Positions 1 to 8,518 of a stretch of 64,000 nucleotides of DNA are shown one piece after another (position 1 is the stretch's first letter; every line of letters begins with the position of its first letter). The stretch is from Marixanthotalea marina. GTDB taxonomy: Bacteria > Bacteroidota > Bacteroidia > Flavobacteriales > Flavobacteriaceae. The DNA is taken from positions 62,001 to 126,000 of the forward strand of contig JAHLEH010000004.1 of the NCBI GenBank assembly GCA_018883545.1, in the 5' to 3' direction. The position numbers and the translations under genes were made by a program. The notes under the pieces are model-generated. The model had not been told where the DNA came from and made no database searches. It worked only from the letters and a program-made list of their open reading frames with translations.

Positions 1-684
1 TCTGTTTATTTGGGTTCCTACATTACCTGCCGGATGCGGCCCAGACACTCTATGAACCGTAATTCCCGACAACTCTGCCAAAGGTGAATTTGCCGACTTA
101 CCAACAGACACATGTACTTGACCTTCGGTTAATTTACCAAGTGCCGTTACCGCTGCTTGCAACTCCTTTTCTTTTCCCTTTAAGGTAAAATCAAGATCGG
201 CTGCCAAAGGTGCCGTTGCATAACCAGATATAAAAATGGCTTTTGGTGCTTTGTTTGGGTTTGCAATCACATCGTACGGACGTTGTTTTACAAACACCCA
301 ACAACCGGACTCCAATAAACGGGTTTTAACCGTATCGGCATCAGCTTTGCTCAAATCCATCGCTCCATAATCCACATAAGACTGTGTTTTATCGGCTTCA
401 ATTTTAATGGTTAGGATTTTACGTTTTTCACCACGTTCAATTTCTATAATCTCACCAGAAACAGGCGAAACAAATTTTACATCTTCGTTGGATTTATCAT
501 AAAAAACAGGCTCGCCCGCTTTAACTTTTGATCCAACTTTAGAAATTAATTTAGGAATTACACCATGGAAGTCTTCAGGTCTTAAAGTATAAAAGTTGCT
601 TAAAATCGCCTTTTCAGAGGTTTTTTCTGCGGTACCTTTAAGTTTAATGTCTAGACCTTTTTTAATGAGAATGTCTTTTGACAT
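1..684 (-). CDS. nqrA: Na+-translocating NADH:quinone reductase subunit A, N-terminal part
   Basis: Partial gene whose 3' end lies outside the left edge; 228 codons are present, starting at the ATG complementary to 682-684. The protein starts MSKDILIKKGLDIKLKG and continues with a PVSGEIIEIERGEKRKI stretch and a GPHPAGNVGTQI stretch, all typical of NqrA, the cytoplasmic-side subunit of the six-subunit sodium pump that oxidises NADH and reduces quinone. This pump is the usual NADH dehydrogenase of marine Bacteroidota. nqrB-F would be expected beyond the left edge if the operon is standard. A Bacteroidetes-type -7 element lies about 37 bases upstream. Confidence 0.93.
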   Translation of the reverse strand, partial: MSKDILIKKGLDIKLKGTAEKTSEKAILSNFYTLRPEDFHGVIPKLISKVGSKVKAGEPVFYDKSNEDVKFVSPVSGEIIEIERGEKRKILTIKIEADKTQSYVDYGAMDLSKADADTVKTRLLESGCWVFVKQRPYDVIANPNKAPKAIFISGYATAPLAADLDFTLKGKEKELQAAVTALGKLTEGQVHVSVGKSANSPLAELSGITVHRVSGPHPAGNVGTQINR

Positions 685-720
685 GTTTTTATATTGAAAT
701 TAGTTGTATAAAAATCGGGG

Positions 721-728
721 CAAATTTA
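721..728 (-). promoter_or_regulatory. Candidate -7 promoter element of nqrA
   Basis: On the minus strand the bases read TAAATTTG, a perfect match to the Bacteroidetes TAnnTTTG element, 37 bases before the nqrA start codon. I do not see a convincing -33 TTG at the usual spacing, so the call rests on the -7 match and position. Confidence 0.5.
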
Positions 729-839
729 CGAATTAAAAAAACAGTTTTCATAATAAATTAACAGAATTTTGTTAGGCTTGGCAGATGTTTATTCTGAGGC
801 ACAAAATTTGTTTATATTTACAAAAAATACATATGCAAA

Positions 840-2090
840 ATGACGTTTAGGCAGGTTTCAGTATTTATAGTTTTTCTTATTTCCAACGCTGTTTTTAGTC
901 AAATAAGCGAGGTTAACCCGCCAGATTACATAAAAACCATTGCCTTTAAAAGCAATACACCCGAGAGTCAATTGCCAATACTCAAGTTGGGAGAGTCTTT
1001 GGTATTGGAATTTGACGCTTTAAACGGGAACGAAGATAATTACTACTACACCATAGAACATTTTAACCACGACTGGACACCTTCGGTACTTATTAAATCT
1101 GAATATTTGGACGGCTTCGACAACCAACGCATTAGAAACTACCAAAACTCATTCAATACCTATCAAATATATTCCCATTATCAATTAACAATACCAAATG
1201 CTCAAACCAAGCGCCTAAAGGTTTCCGGTAATTACATGATTAATATTTTTGATGCAGGCAATAACCTTATTTTTTCAAGAAAATTTATGGTGTATGAAAA
1301 CCTCACGACTGTAGGCGTTAGCATTAAACGCTCCAGAAGCATCGAATTTTTAGAAAGCAAGCAGCGGGTAGATATTATTATAAACTCTAACAACATGCGC
1401 CTTAACAACCCTAAGGATAATGTTGACGTGGTTATTGTACAAAACAATAACCTCAACACGGCTATAAAAAACTTAAAACCTCTTTATACAATAGGAAATG
1501 AATTAATTTATAAATACGACACCGAAACCAGTTTTTGGGGCGGCAATGAATACCTTTACTTTGAAAATAAAGATGTAAGGGCCGCTAATTCTGGCATTCA
1601 GTTTATAGATTTAAAAGATTTATACCACAATTATCTCTATACTAACTTTTCAAGAGCCAATAGGCCTTACACGTACAACCCCGATATTAATGGGAACTAC
1701 CTCATTTCAAATATAGATTCAGACGATCCAAATACGGAAGCCGACTATGTTTGGGTACACTTTTCACTTCTGCCCAATGAAGCTTACAAAGACAAGGCTA
1801 TCTACGTTTATGGAAATTATAATAATTACGCTTTGGAAGAAACCAATAAAATGGTTTACGATGAAATTGACAAGGTATACAAACTCCAAATGCTTTTAAA
1901 ACAAGGCTTTTATAATTATAAATATGTAGCAGTAAACACAGATGGGGCTTTAGATGAAGGTGCCGTAAGCGGTAACTTTTACCAAACTGAAAATAATTAC
2001 AAAGTATTGGTTTATTATAGAGATTTAGGCGCCAGGTATGATAAAATTATCGGATTGGGAGAGGGCAACTCAGTAAATATTTCCAACTAA
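840..2090 (+). CDS. Type IX secretion system plug-type protein (DUF5103 family)
   Basis: A 416-residue secreted protein with an N-terminal signal peptide (hydrophobic stretch at about residues 5-20, ending near VFSQ). The following region, with motifs such as PPDYIKTIAF, YYYTIEHFNHDW and NYMINIFD, matches what I recall of the DUF5103 family. One member of that family was identified in Flavobacterium johnsoniae as the plug that closes the periplasmic side of the SprA translocon of the type IX secretion system. It would act in the periplasm at the outer membrane. The C-terminal part resembles a carbohydrate-binding-like beta sandwich (YVYGNYNNYALEE). It is divergent from nqrA and followed 109 bases later by apaG. 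Function is inferred from the family. Confidence 0.8.
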   Translation: MTFRQVSVFIVFLISNAVFSQISEVNPPDYIKTIAFKSNTPESQLPILKLGESLVLEFDALNGNEDNYYYTIEHFNHDWTPSVLIKSEYLDGFDNQRIRNYQNSFNTYQIYSHYQLTIPNAQTKRLKVSGNYMINIFDAGNNLIFSRKFMVYENLTTVGVSIKRSRSIEFLESKQRVDIIINSNNMRLNNPKDNVDVVIVQNNNLNTAIKNLKPLYTIGNELIYKYDTETSFWGGNEYLYFENKDVRAANSGIQFIDLKDLYHNYLYTNFSRANRPYTYNPDINGNYLISNIDSDDPNTEADYVWVHFSLLPNEAYKDKAIYVYGNYNNYALEETNKMVYDEIDKVYKLQMLLKQGFYNYKYVAVNTDGALDEGAVSGNFYQTENNYKVLVYYRDLGARYDKIIGLGEGNSVNISN

Positions 2091-2199
2091 TATTTATTAA
2101 TTATTCGTTATAATTTCGTTTTAACACGTTTAAAAATACAGCTAAAACATTAATATTTATTATTTTAGCAGTCTAAAACCACACACAAGGTTAGCTACC

Positions 2200-2586
2200 A
2201 TGGTTGAGCAAATAACAAAAGGCATAAAAATATCTGTAGAAACACTCTACGAGGGCTCATTTTATAAAAACTATAAAATACAGTATGCCTTTGCCTATAC
2301 CATAACCATTGAAAACCAAAGTAAAGACTCCGTACAGCTAAATGCCCGCCATTGGGAAATTTTGGATGCTTTAAACAATATTGAAATTGTTTCAGGTGAA
2401 GGTGTTATTGGTAAAAAGCCCGTTTTAAAACCTGGTGAATCGCACACCTATACTTCAGGCTGTTTGCTCACTTCACCATTTGGAGCCATGTCTGGCTATT
2501 ACAGTATGGTAAATTTTACGACTACCGAAAATTTCAGGGTAAAAATCCCTTCCTTTAAGTTAAGTGCGCCGTTTGCTATTAATTAA
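2200..2586 (+). CDS. apaG: ApaG domain protein
   Basis: 128 residues, the normal length for ApaG, an immunoglobulin-like beta-sandwich protein. Family hallmarks are visible: YAFAYTITIENQ near residue 30, a RHWEILDA motif near residue 50, GEGVIGKKPVLKPGE near residue 66, and YTSGCLL with GAMSGYY towards the end. In enterobacteria apaG is linked to divalent-cation phenotypes and Ap4A metabolism, but no biochemical activity is firmly assigned. It follows the plug-type gene on the same strand. Its last 8 bases overlap the 3' end of the convergent gene at 2579-3571. Confidence 0.92.
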   Translation: MVEQITKGIKISVETLYEGSFYKNYKIQYAFAYTITIENQSKDSVQLNARHWEILDALNNIEIVSGEGVIGKKPVLKPGESHTYTSGCLLTSPFGAMSGYYSMVNFTTTENFRVKIPSFKLSAPFAIN

Positions 2587-3571
2587 TACGCTCAAACCTA
2601 AAAGTTTTCTCGTTTTGCTTTACATGAAAAAATTTGCAGTTTGAATAATGCACAAACTCAAATGATTCATGGTAATTAAATGCAACATCATTTAGAACAT
2701 ATTGGGAATCCACATCTATATTGCCATGTGGCGAAATACGCCTGAACCTGTAATGCTTTCCGTTTAGTGGTTCATAAAGCTCAAACCAGGCTCCAGCGGC
2801 TATACCTGGTAACCACTGCGCTTTTTCATGCAAACCATCAATGGGTTTTGGTTGCAATGAACCTATAAAATTAGGAACATGGTTTCCTAGCTTATCTAAA
2901 AAACAGCGTATATTTTCACTTCTTTGAGAGCCTTGGTATTTTGAAATGACTCCGGTTTCAGAAACTTCATAAACATAATTTTCAGTGTCGGCCAACAGCA
3001 CATTACCAACTGTGCTTGGCGTAAACCTTTTTAATTTTTTAAGCTTTCTTTTTATGGTTGAGTCAGTTACCGAAGTAATCAAGGTATCAGTTACAAATCG
3101 CGCACAGTTACAGGCTTCTTTCATAAAGGCGGCATACCTAATAAAATGTTTTTCTTGCATGTGGGTTATATGCTCCCTCGCCTTATCGTAATCAACAGTA
3201 CTGCAAACCGAAGCTACCAATTTACCATCACCATGTGTCAACTTAGGATGTGTTGCCAGGAATTTTAAAATTTCATCTAGGTTTTCAATTTTCCCATCTT
3301 GTATTTTGGCCTTTAGCGGAAAGTCCAATTCGTTATCGGTATCCTTACCGCGAACCCTGCCGTGGGGTTCTGAGGTTATATAGCGCCCAAAGTCGTGGTA
3401 TTCCAAATTACCAGTACGTTTATTAATAAGCACCAAAGCAGCATGACCAGCCCGTAAATAATTTTTTTTGCCAATACCCAAAAATCGTAAATAAGGAGAA
3501 AACCACTCTTTTGAAACCATAACAATGGTTTCTGGATACGCCAATGTTAAAATAATGCCCGTATTATTCAT
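2579..3571 (-). CDS. Unknown protein with permuted papain-like features (DUF6695-like)
   Basis: 330 residues, no signal peptide. The first half carries a GHAALVLINKRTGNLEYHDFGRY segment, with a His where permuted NlpC/P60 or LRAT-like papain folds keep their catalytic histidine. At about residues 150-157 the segment KEACNCARFV could hold the nucleophilic cysteine. This order (His first, Cys later) suggests a circularly permuted papain-like peptidase or amidase, which is inference from pattern only. The second half (WFELYEPLNGKHYRFRRISPHGNIDVDSQY) looks like a separate beta-rich domain. Its start overlaps the last 8 bases of the upstream NRDE gene, so the two are probably co-transcribed. I recall DUF6695 as the family label but am not certain. 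Confidence 0.65.
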   Translation of the reverse strand: MNNTGIILTLAYPETIVMVSKEWFSPYLRFLGIGKKNYLRAGHAALVLINKRTGNLEYHDFGRYITSEPHGRVRGKDTDNELDFPLKAKIQDGKIENLDEILKFLATHPKLTHGDGKLVASVCSTVDYDKAREHITHMQEKHFIRYAAFMKEACNCARFVTDTLITSVTDSTIKRKLKKLKRFTPSTVGNVLLADTENYVYEVSETGVISKYQGSQRSENIRCFLDKLGNHVPNFIGSLQPKPIDGLHEKAQWLPGIAAGAWFELYEPLNGKHYRFRRISPHGNIDVDSQYVLNDVAFNYHESFEFVHYSNCKFFHVKQNEKTFRFERIN

Positions 3572-4289
3572 TTACAGTTTGCCGAAGATTGAAAACAGTA
3601 CTGGCTTTTTGGTTATTCTGTAGATTTTCATAATGCATTTCTATGGCATCATCTGCTTTAATCACTTGGGTAATACTGGTTGTTTTCACAAAGCCTCTAT
3701 CCATAATAACGCCATAATCGTCATTATTTTCACCAGCACTTTTATGGAAGCGCAATAAGGAATCAACAGTTAATTCATTATCTTTTTTAAATGTTTCAAA
3801 CCATTGTTTTCGCTTTTTTTTCATAGGGTCTGAATATAGTGTTGACGACGACCATATTTCAGCTTCTAAAGACAATTCTTTAATGTGCTTCTTTTCACCA
3901 TCCCAAACCAATTCAAACAAACGAAGCACATCATTCCAATCTACCACAAGCATGGTAAAAGGCTCAATAGCGTTAAGGTTGTATGTCTCCAAACTAGTTT
4001 CAATAGCATCAGCAATCAAGAAATCCTTGGCGACCACGCCCCTACTTTTTCTGTAGCTCGGTTTTCTTTCGTGTTTTTCAAAACCGCCATTTAAAATACA
4101 CACACACCTATTTTTTTCGCTTATGCCAACCCACGTACCTCCAGACATTTCATCTTTAGGGTACAAAAGCTTAACACCTTCTGCCAAATAAAAATCCGGA
4201 TTTAAAGATTGTCTACTAGGATCTTCATCTCTATTGGAAGTTAAAACAAAACCGTTTTTACCTTTAGGAATTATAGTTACAGTGCACAT
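3564..4289 (-). CDS. NRDE family protein (TANGO2-like)
   Basis: 241 residues beginning MCTVTIIPKG and containing the diagnostic SNRDE motif at about residues 18-22, followed by a SGGTWVGISEKNR segment. Both mark the TANGO2/NRDE family, an Ntn-hydrolase-like fold whose conserved Cys2 is exposed after Met removal. Eukaryotic TANGO2 affects Golgi organisation and lipid or haem handling; the bacterial role is unknown. The 3' end overlaps the start of the papain-like gene by 8 bases, which suggests translational coupling and perhaps a shared hydrolytic task. Confidence 0.85.
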   Translation of the reverse strand: MCTVTIIPKGKNGFVLTSNRDEDPSRQSLNPDFYLAEGVKLLYPKDEMSGGTWVGISEKNRCVCILNGGFEKHERKPSYRKSRGVVAKDFLIADAIETSLETYNLNAIEPFTMLVVDWNDVLRLFELVWDGEKKHIKELSLEAEIWSSSTLYSDPMKKKRKQWFETFKKDNELTVDSLLRFHKSAGENNDDYGVIMDRGFVKTTSITQVIKADDAIEMHYENLQNNQKASTVFNLRQTVNE

Positions 4290-4377
4290 AGGTTTCTATG
4301 TCTTAAAACAGATAGCCAACTTACAAAAAATAAATAAACTTTAACTTGGTTTTAGTAGGTTTAAGTCTAGTAAAGAG

Positions 4378-6219
4378 TTACCTTTTCAATGTAAAATGGC
4401 CTTTAAACTGTCTGCCATCTTCTAGAAAAACACTAAACCAATAATCATCGGTTGGCAACATCCTACCATTGAATGTTCCGTCCCAGCCTTTCGAAGTTGG
4501 GTTTAACTGTTTCAATAACTTACCATAACGGTCATAAATAAAAATATCACTATTGGTTTGGAACTGCTCATTAATACCTTCAATACGCCAATAGTCATTA
4601 ACGCCATCACCATTTGGTGTAAAGTATTTGGGATACCCAATAACTGAAATTTGTATTGAACCTACCCTACACGAGTTTTTTTCCCTGATATAAAGTGTAT
4701 AAATGCCTGCTTTTATATTTTCAAAATAGGGCTCATCTTGGTAGTTGGAAAATTCTTCATTAAGAGTAAATTCATAATCACCAGGTTCCAAATTGGTTAT
4801 ATCTATAGTTATGGTATTATTATCTGAATTATCCACTACCGCTATATCGTTTAAAAAGCTAGATGGAAGCATGGTTATTTGCTGGTCATATATAGTTACA
4901 GAGGTCGTATCTTTTGAAACAGCCAAATCAGCAGTATACGTAACTTTAACCTCATAAACACCTGGAGACGAAAAAACATGTGTTGGTTGCAAGTCTTGCG
5001 ATGTGTTATCGACACCAGAAGCGGGATCTCCAAAATCCCAAGTAACAGCATCTACTGTATCCGACAATTCAAACATTGTGTCAGATCCAAAACATATATT
5101 TTCAAAAGAAATGGAGTACGAGTTAAAAAACGACTGTATAAAAGGAGGAAGCCCTAGCTTTGAAATCTTTCCGTCAAGATAAACAGCCTCAAGTTGGTAA
5201 TTACAATTCAAACCTAGAAGATTTGGTTCATCAATTACATCTAAATACCCCTTATCGTACCTTGCAACATAAATTTTACCATCTGTACCTAATTGCATGG
5301 ATCCAAAATCGTTATCAGTAACACCATCTGATATTAATAACCTAGAATTATAAATTTCGGTTTCATTGTTAGATTCTAAATTGAACTGATACAAAGCCCT
5401 ACCATCGTAGTTATCAGACACGTAAAGCAGTTTACTGTTCGGTGAAAACTCAAGCCCATAAGCACTGATTTGTAAATTCATATAATTTGAAACCTGTCCA
5501 GTCACCGGGTTAAAATCACATAATGCCAAACGCGAATTAGCTGCATTAGAAATGGCAATTTTTTTACCGTTTGGGGAAATTTTCATTACTCCAGAAAAAA
5601 TCCCTCCAGGTGTACCTCCCAACGTACTAATAACTGGAGTTGTATTCACCCCTGAACTCGTCACTTCGTAAGCAATAAACTCATTGGTCAACCATTTGTG
5701 TGAAACCACCCAATACGAATTAAACAAAGGATTTTTTATAGCCGTTACTTGTTCTGTGGTTGGGGCAAAAAGCAAATTATTCTTGCTTGATGTAACACCT
5801 CCCATACCACTATCTAAAGACATATCAACTTCAGAAAATTGAATACCATTAGTGCCAGCGTGTGAATCGATTGTAAAAATGTAATAAATATTTGGAGAAT
5901 CTGGTTTGGGTATGATTATTGCCGAATTTGTACTGGAGTAGTGCCCTTTTAACCCAGTGCCATTTTGCATTATTTTATGGTTTCTGTTCCATACGGTTGA
6001 TCCATCTGTATAAAACAATAATTCACCATTTTTATTAGATATAGTGGTACAACCTTCTTCGGTCACCAATTGGCCATCTGTTATAGCAACCGGGCTACCG
6101 CTGTTAAAATCCAATCCAGCATTTACTCCAAAATACCAAATATTGGCTTCTTTTTGGGCATAAATATTCCAATAACCTAAGAATAAAACAAAAATTAAAA
6201 TTTTAACTACTTTGTTCAA
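4378..6219 (-). CDS. T9SS type B sorting domain protein with PKD domain
   Basis: 613 residues. A signal peptide (residues 1-21, ending IYAQ) is followed by a WD40- or propeller-like region with phrases such as LLFYTDGSTVWN and KISPNGKKIAIS. A PKD domain at about residues 390-450 is marked by VTWDFGDPASG and THVFSSPGVYEVKVTY. The C-terminal about 85 residues form a type B (gliding motility-associated, CHU_C-type) sorting domain: YPKYFTPNGDGVNDYW, then IFIYDRYGKLLKQL and GWDGTFNGRMLPTDDYWF. It is therefore exported by Sec, then across the outer membrane by the type IX system, and held at or released from the surface. The ligand or substrate is not evident. It stands alone on the minus strand. 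Confidence 0.9.
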   Translation of the reverse strand: MNKVVKILIFVLFLGYWNIYAQKEANIWYFGVNAGLDFNSGSPVAITDGQLVTEEGCTTISNKNGELLFYTDGSTVWNRNHKIMQNGTGLKGHYSSTNSAIIIPKPDSPNIYYIFTIDSHAGTNGIQFSEVDMSLDSGMGGVTSSKNNLLFAPTTEQVTAIKNPLFNSYWVVSHKWLTNEFIAYEVTSSGVNTTPVISTLGGTPGGIFSGVMKISPNGKKIAISNAANSRLALCDFNPVTGQVSNYMNLQISAYGLEFSPNSKLLYVSDNYDGRALYQFNLESNNETEIYNSRLLISDGVTDNDFGSMQLGTDGKIYVARYDKGYLDVIDEPNLLGLNCNYQLEAVYLDGKISKLGLPPFIQSFFNSYSISFENICFGSDTMFELSDTVDAVTWDFGDPASGVDNTSQDLQPTHVFSSPGVYEVKVTYTADLAVSKDTTSVTIYDQQITMLPSSFLNDIAVVDNSDNNTITIDITNLEPGDYEFTLNEEFSNYQDEPYFENIKAGIYTLYIREKNSCRVGSIQISVIGYPKYFTPNGDGVNDYWRIEGINEQFQTNSDIFIYDRYGKLLKQLNPTSKGWDGTFNGRMLPTDDYWFSVFLEDGRQFKGHFTLKR

Positions 6220-6378
6220 TTAACATCTTTTTTAACCCAATATATAAATTAAAATCTATAGTATTTTACTACATAGTTAAGTTTTAGACAAATGGTATTT
6301 ATACAATATCGAAAAGCATGAAAGAACATTCACGCCACAAAAAACAACTAAAAATATAATATAATTAAAACCTTAATT

Positions 6379-6756
6379 TTATTGATTCATTTCCATATTA
6401 TGGTCATACTGGCAGCATGATGGCAATCCATTATAGGCTTGTTCATTTCCTAAAACCTTATCGGTATCGTAACCTGAAGCTGCTATGGCTTTATGAATTG
6501 CCATTTCATTGGTTTTAGATCCATCAAAGGATACTTCTATTTTCTTTTGCTCAACATTCCAATCGGCATTGGCAACACCTTCAACCCCATTGGCGGCATT
6601 TTCTATGGTTTTCTTGCACATTTCACAATTACCCCTTACTCCAAAAGATGTAGTTGTTATTGCCAGTTCTTGGAATTCATTTGTACTTGACTTGGTTTCA
6701 TTTTTACAGCTCACAACTCCAACGGCTATCATTAAAATAAAAATTAACTTGTTCAT
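6379..6756 (-). CDS. HMA-domain lipoprotein of the copper locus
   Basis: 125 residues. A lipoprotein signal ends at the lipobox VVSC (Cys17). An HMA-like metal-binding domain follows, with the GNCEMCKKTIE motif (CxxC at about residues 43-46). The tail has a CC pair plus a His/Met-rich end (CCQYDHNMEMNQ) that could bind Cu(I) or Ag(I). It lies 29 bases behind the cusB-type gene on the same strand, so it is most likely a periplasmic copper chaperone or buffer delivering metal to the RND efflux complex. The role is inferred from motif and neighbourhood. Confidence 0.85.
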   Translation of the reverse strand: MNKLIFILMIAVGVVSCKNETKSSTNEFQELAITTTSFGVRGNCEMCKKTIENAANGVEGVANADWNVEQKKIEVSFDGSKTNEMAIHKAIAASGYDTDKVLGNEQAYNGLPSCCQYDHNMEMNQ

Positions 6757-6785
6757 GGTTTAAAAAATTTAATTGATTATTACTA

Positions 6786-8513
6786 TTATTCTATTTCTTG
6801 TTTTACTTCTCCACAGGTAAGCATAGAATCACCAAAATATGGGTTTAATACGTTTTGCTCCTCACTTAGCCAATAAGCTCCTTTTTCGTTATCTGCCATA
6901 GGACAATATTGAAGATATACTTTTCTGTTAACACCAAAGACTTCGACCGCTTTCGTTAACTGAAACGATAAAAGTTTAAAATCACTTCTTTGTTTTTTAA
7001 CATTTGATGTGTTTAAAATCCTTTTGGATATATCTAAAATATTATCCCTTAAAGGCATCCAAATTTGGTGGGTTTCAGCATTTGGCAGAAGTTCCATATC
7101 TACCAATGCTAAGTTTTCCAAAAGAAAATTTGCTTCGGTTTTCGCATTTTTTGAATCATCGTTTACCAAAGCATCTTTTATATTTATATAGGCATCTAAT
7201 ACCTTTTTAAGTTGATCTTGAAAAACTTGGGAAACCTGTATCCGTTCATTTGTATTTAATCCCGAAGGCTCTAGGGTATTTTTACCACCAGAATTCATCA
7301 TTGATTTCTTTCCTTGCAATTGAGCAGCGGCATCAACGGTAAACGTGCCATTGTTTACAATTTCATCACCATCATTTAAACCAGACAACACTTCATACAT
7401 ATCTCCAGTTTTATTGGCCAATGTAACTTCCCGCATTTCAAAAACCGGACTGTTAGCACTGGTTTTTACATATACAACAGAACGTTCTCCCGTCCAAAGC
7501 ACCGAAGAAGAAGGAACCGTTAGCACTTGATTGTTATTTTGAGATTTTATATTAATTTTCCCTTTTATAAACATCCCAGGCTTTAAATCTTTGTTGAAGT
7601 TATTTAACACCGCTCTTAATGTAACCGTTCTGGTATTGATGTTCAAAACAGGCTCGATAAAGTCTACTTTGGCCTCAATTATTTTATTCGGAAAAGCGTT
7701 TGTTGTGATGCTTATATCCTGTCCTTTTTTAATTAAATCAACTTGGTTTTCATAAACATCAAAATTGGCCCAAACAGAATTAAGATTGGCTATCTTAAAA
7801 AGGGCCTGTCCTTGTTTTATGTAATCACCTTGTTCCACCAATTTGTCGGTCACAGTGCCGGTAACAGTTGCATAAACAGGTATATTTTCCTTTACTTCAC
7901 CAGTTGTCTCAATTTGGTTTATTTGCGCATCTGTTAATTTCCATAACTTTAATTTATTACGAACAGCTTCATATAATTTAGGTTGCGCTGTTTTCATATT
8001 CACTGCCGTTAGTAATTCTTGTTGAGCCGCATATAGTTCTGGCGAGTAGATAGTTGCCAATAATTGGCCTTTATTAACTTCTTCACCTGTAAAACTAACT
8101 TTTAACTGTTCTATCCGTCCAGAAACATAACTCACTTGCACTAAATTAGCTTCTTCATTTTCGGCAATTTTACCAGATAATTCTATATTATTTGACCCTC
8201 CAGCACTTTCACCAACAACCATTGTTTGGATATTGGCTAACGCCATAGCATTTTCGGTGAGTTTAAACTGATCTGGCGACATCCCTTCTGAGCTTACTTC
8301 GGCAGGAATTAGCTCCATCCCACAAATGGGACAGTTCCCTGGTTCTGGTTGCATAATTTGTGGATGCATAGAGCATGTCCACATTTGCTTTCCTTCCGTA
8401 ACATGAATATGGTCATGTTGCTGTGTTTCTTGATTTGAGGAACCATTAAAAAACACCCATCCTAAAACGATTCCAACTAACAAAACAACGATGTAAACTA
8501 AATATTTTTTCAT
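6786..8513 (-). CDS. cusB: CusB-type RND efflux periplasmic adaptor (copper/silver)
   Basis: 575 residues. One N-terminal membrane anchor (residues 5-22) precedes a heavy-metal-binding domain around residues 44-70 (CSMHPQ...GNCPICGMELIP). A membrane-fusion-protein body of lipoyl, alpha-hairpin and beta-barrel domains follows (IEQLKVSFTGEEVNKGQLLATIYSPEL; VTDKLVEQGDYIKQGQALF). The C-terminal about 150 residues (QVFQDQLKKVLDAYINIKDALV onward) form a DUF3347-like domain often fused to such adaptors in Bacteroidota. It would bridge the inner-membrane CusA-type pump and the outer-membrane TolC-type channel. It is separated from both by the regulator and copA, and lies only 5 bases behind copA. Confidence 0.93.
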   Translation of the reverse strand: MKKYLVYIVVLLVGIVLGWVFFNGSSNQETQQHDHIHVTEGKQMWTCSMHPQIMQPEPGNCPICGMELIPAEVSSEGMSPDQFKLTENAMALANIQTMVVGESAGGSNNIELSGKIAENEEANLVQVSYVSGRIEQLKVSFTGEEVNKGQLLATIYSPELYAAQQELLTAVNMKTAQPKLYEAVRNKLKLWKLTDAQINQIETTGEVKENIPVYATVTGTVTDKLVEQGDYIKQGQALFKIANLNSVWANFDVYENQVDLIKKGQDISITTNAFPNKIIEAKVDFIEPVLNINTRTVTLRAVLNNFNKDLKPGMFIKGKINIKSQNNNQVLTVPSSSVLWTGERSVVYVKTSANSPVFEMREVTLANKTGDMYEVLSGLNDGDEIVNNGTFTVDAAAQLQGKKSMMNSGGKNTLEPSGLNTNERIQVSQVFQDQLKKVLDAYINIKDALVNDDSKNAKTEANFLLENLALVDMELLPNAETHQIWMPLRDNILDISKRILNTSNVKKQRSDFKLLSFQLTKAVEVFGVNRKVYLQYCPMADNEKGAYWLSEEQNVLNPYFGDSMLTCGEVKQEIE

Positions 8514-8518
8514 AGTAA

